Assembly: GCA_002715425.1 (NCBI GenBank)
Contig: PAYW01000010.1
Location: 6,364-12,422 of the forward strand
DNA from: Actinomycetota bacterium
GTDB lineage: Bacteria; Actinomycetota; Acidimicrobiia; Acidimicrobiales; UBA8592
Reading direction: 5' to 3'
Length of the DNA stretch: 6,059 nucleotides
A program made the position numbers and the translations under genes. Below are positions 4,761 to 6,059 of this stretch, piece by piece. The notes under the pieces were generated by a model. The model was given only the letters and a program-made list of their open reading frames with translations. It was not told the origin of the DNA and made no database searches. The number at the start of each line of letters is the position of its first letter. The stretch's first letter is position 1.

Positions 4761-5609
4761 GTGAGCGGCAGATTAGAAAATAAAGTAGCTGTGATAACAG
4801 GAGGAGCAAGCGGAATCGGAGAAGGTACTGTCCGTCGCTTCATTGCGGAAGGAGCAAAGTGCGTAATTGCAGATATTCAAAGCGACTTGGCCGAGGAACT
4901 TGCTGATGAACTCGGCGAGAACGCTGCAGCGTTTTGTGTGGATGTAGCGGAGGAAACCCAAGTGGAGGAAACTGTTAAGTTCGCTATATCTGAATTTGGG
5001 AGCCTTGACATTATGTTCAATAATGCTGGAATCCTAGGTTCAGTTGGGCCGATTAGCGAGATAGACGGTGACGGGTGGCTTAGAACGATAGACGTACTTC
5101 TGAATAGTGTCTTTTACGGAATCAAACATGCGGCAAAAGTAATGATCCAACAAGGCTCTGGGTCGATTATTAATACTGCTTCGACAGCCGGAGTGCGAGC
5201 TGGGCTTGGCCCACATGTATATACAGCAGCTAAGCATGGAGTTGTGGGACTTTCACAGTCTGTTGCGACTGAACTAGGCCCCCATGGAATTCGTGTGAAC
5301 GTCATTGCACCTGGAGGAACAATCTCTGGGTTAACAGCGAGGCTTGTGACCGGAGACCATGAAAATCTTGAAAAGGCTTCAACGATTATTGGAGCCCATA
5401 ATCCTCTAAAGCGTGCTGGGAGGCCTGAAGATATCGCAAACGCCGTCCTGTATCTTGCCTCTGATGAAGCTAGTTTTACCACTGGTGCTGTGCTGGTTGT
5501 AGATGCCGCTGGCGAAACAATTGCTGACAGAAACCATCGTTTCGTGAATATGGGTTCTCAAACGGTTCAAGAAGCAAACCATTCCGGAACTAAAAGTAGC
5601 TTGAAATAA
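4761..5609 (+). CDS. Short-chain dehydrogenase/reductase (SDR), classical type
   Basis: The product is 282 residues from GTG 4761. The classical SDR signs are all present: the cofactor motif TGGASGIG (13-20), D38 at the end of the second strand (favouring NAD over NADP), a D61-V62 adenine pocket, NNAG (87-90), and the catalytic tetrad N115, S141, Y154 and K158. The PG motif is at 184-185. The enzyme interconverts a secondary alcohol and a ketone; the substrate, perhaps a hydroxysteroid, xenobiotic alcohol or cyclic ketone as in many actinobacterial paralogues, cannot be told. The last 30 or so residues (from about 252) extend beyond the usual VVDGG-type end: VVDAAGETIAD is followed by a polar tail finishing in SGTKSSLK, so the protein is longer than the common 250. 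TTG 4734 would add nine residues. It is a single-gene unit, divergent from mca and convergent with dodecin. Confidence 0.93.
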   Translation: MSGRLENKVAVITGGASGIGEGTVRRFIAEGAKCVIADIQSDLAEELADELGENAAAFCVDVAEETQVEETVKFAISEFGSLDIMFNNAGILGSVGPISEIDGDGWLRTIDVLLNSVFYGIKHAAKVMIQQGSGSIINTASTAGVRAGLGPHVYTAAKHGVVGLSQSVATELGPHGIRVNVIAPGGTISGLTARLVTGDHENLEKASTIIGAHNPLKRAGRPEDIANAVLYLASDEASFTTGAVLVVDAAGETIADRNHRFVNMGSQTVQEANHSGTKSSLK

Positions 5610-5676
5610 GACTCACCTTCTAAGCAATGCAATAAGGACGGCGATTCTATAGGTCTGACGAGTTATAGCAATGGTG

Positions 5677-5880
5677 TCAGTCGTTTAGGACAAAGGTTAT
5701 TTTCAGTGTGACCCTATATTCAGCTATAGTTCCGTTCTCAACAACTACCTTTTGGTCTTGGACCCAAGCCCCTTTAACATTATCAAGAGTGCTAGCTGCT
5801 CGCTCTACACCGCGTTTCGTTGCGTCATCGAAACTTATGGGCGAAGAGGAAATAACTTCGGTTATTCGTGCGATTGACAT
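5677..5880 (-). CDS. Dodecin, flavin-binding storage protein
   Basis: This 67-residue protein matches the dodecin family in length and over nearly all its sequence: MSIARITEVISSSP (1-14), a helix with SFDDATKRGVERAASTL (16-32), NVKGAWVQDQKVVV (34-47) and EYRVTLKITFVL (54-65). Twelve copies form a hollow sphere that binds flavins (FMN, riboflavin, lumichrome) in pairs between tryptophans; W39 is the stacking residue. The role is buffering of free flavin and protection against flavin photochemistry, and some bacterial dodecins also bind CoA. The ATG at 5880 follows AAGGGA about five bases upstream. It lies 65 bases downstream of an unidentified same-strand gene and has its own promoter candidate (5904-5933), so it is probably expressed alone. 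The SDR gene converges on it with 67 bases between the stops; no terminator was recognised there. Confidence 0.95.
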   Translation of the reverse strand: MSIARITEVISSSPISFDDATKRGVERAASTLDNVKGAWVQDQKVVVENGTIAEYRVTLKITFVLND

Positions 5881-5903
5881 ATGGTCCCTTTGAATTTATT
5901 TGA

Positions 5904-5933
5904 AGTGTAGCGACGTAGCAGGAAATTAATCAA
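5904..5933 (-). promoter_or_regulatory. Candidate promoter of dodecin
   Basis: On the minus strand TTGATT (5933-5928) and TACACT (5909-5904) are 18 bases apart, each matching its consensus hexamer at four of six positions. Transcription would start about 17 bases before the ATG at 5880, leaving room for the AAGGGA ribosome binding site. Confidence 0.45.
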
Positions 5934-5945
5934 CAGCCCGTAACC

Positions 5946-6059
5946 CTAATCGCTATTATTTTCGAAGCTGGGTACTTCCACGCCTGGTAGGTAATAGGTA
6001 AACATATCTACGATAATTGCCATTACTTGGTTAGGGTCTACTCCGCCCTTCCCCGAGTC
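5946..6059 (-). CDS. C-terminal end of an unidentified protein
   Basis: A minus-strand frame is open from the window edge to TAG at 5948-5946, giving 37 residues. It reads DSGKGGVDPNQVMAI, then IVDMFTYYLPGVEVP and a polar end, SFENNSD. The composition is protein-like, with a predicted helix around residues 10-22 and a final loop, and the stop sits 65 bases before dodecin on the same strand. I do not recognise the family from this short piece. The start and the functional domains lie outside the window. Confidence 0.5.
   Translation of the reverse strand, partial: DSGKGGVDPNQVMAIIVDMFTYYLPGVEVPSFENNSD

Noticed and set aside
5114..5482. Open minus-strand frame of 122 codons
   Set aside because: It is antisense to the well-supported SDR gene and has no recognisable domain; it reflects that gene's codon pattern.

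Overview
The window looks like chromosomal DNA of an actinomycetote with moderate G+C content and many A/T-ending codons. It combines a mycothiol S-conjugate amidase (Mca), a luciferase-like oxidoreductase of an F420-dependent type, an SCP2-like lipid-binding protein and a dodecin. Mycothiol is made only by Actinomycetota, which sets the phylum. The low G+C, compact spacing and several start codons that look leaderless suggest a free-living, possibly marine, member such as Acidimicrobiia; that last step is inference. No mobile element, CRISPR array, tRNA or rRNA was seen.

Layout from left to right. (1) Plus strand: the 3' end of a geranylgeranyl-reductase-like FAD enzyme (1-321) overlaps by one base (TAATG) with a small PAP2-family phosphatase (321-866). 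(2) Minus strand, transcribed leftwards from about 2990: a 3-hydroxyacyl-CoA dehydrogenase (2126-2980), an F420-type luciferase-like oxidoreductase (1156-2133, 8-base overlap), then a short acidic 58-residue ORF (902-1078) with its own Shine-Dalgarno sequence. (3) Plus strand: a 50-residue ORF (3114-3266) alone between two minus-strand units. (4) Minus strand: mca (3656-4537, GTG start) and an SCP2-domain gene (3283-3663, again with an 8-base overlap). (5) Plus strand: a short-chain dehydrogenase whose best start is GTG 4761, divergent from mca across a control region holding a 6+6 inverted repeat. (6) Minus strand: dodecin (5677-5880) behind its own promoter candidate, downstream of the 3' end of an unidentified gene (5946-6059).

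The genes form several short transcription units rather than one pathway. The themes are polyprenyl lipid handling (reductase plus PAP2), CoA-ester oxidation (hydroxyacyl-CoA dehydrogenase with an F420-type enzyme), thiol-conjugate detoxification (Mca plus a lipid binder) and flavin buffering (dodecin). Nothing amounts to a clearly new system. The parts most worth a second look are the two small ORFs, the translationally coupled pairs, the leaderless-looking starts and the palindrome in the mca/SDR control region.
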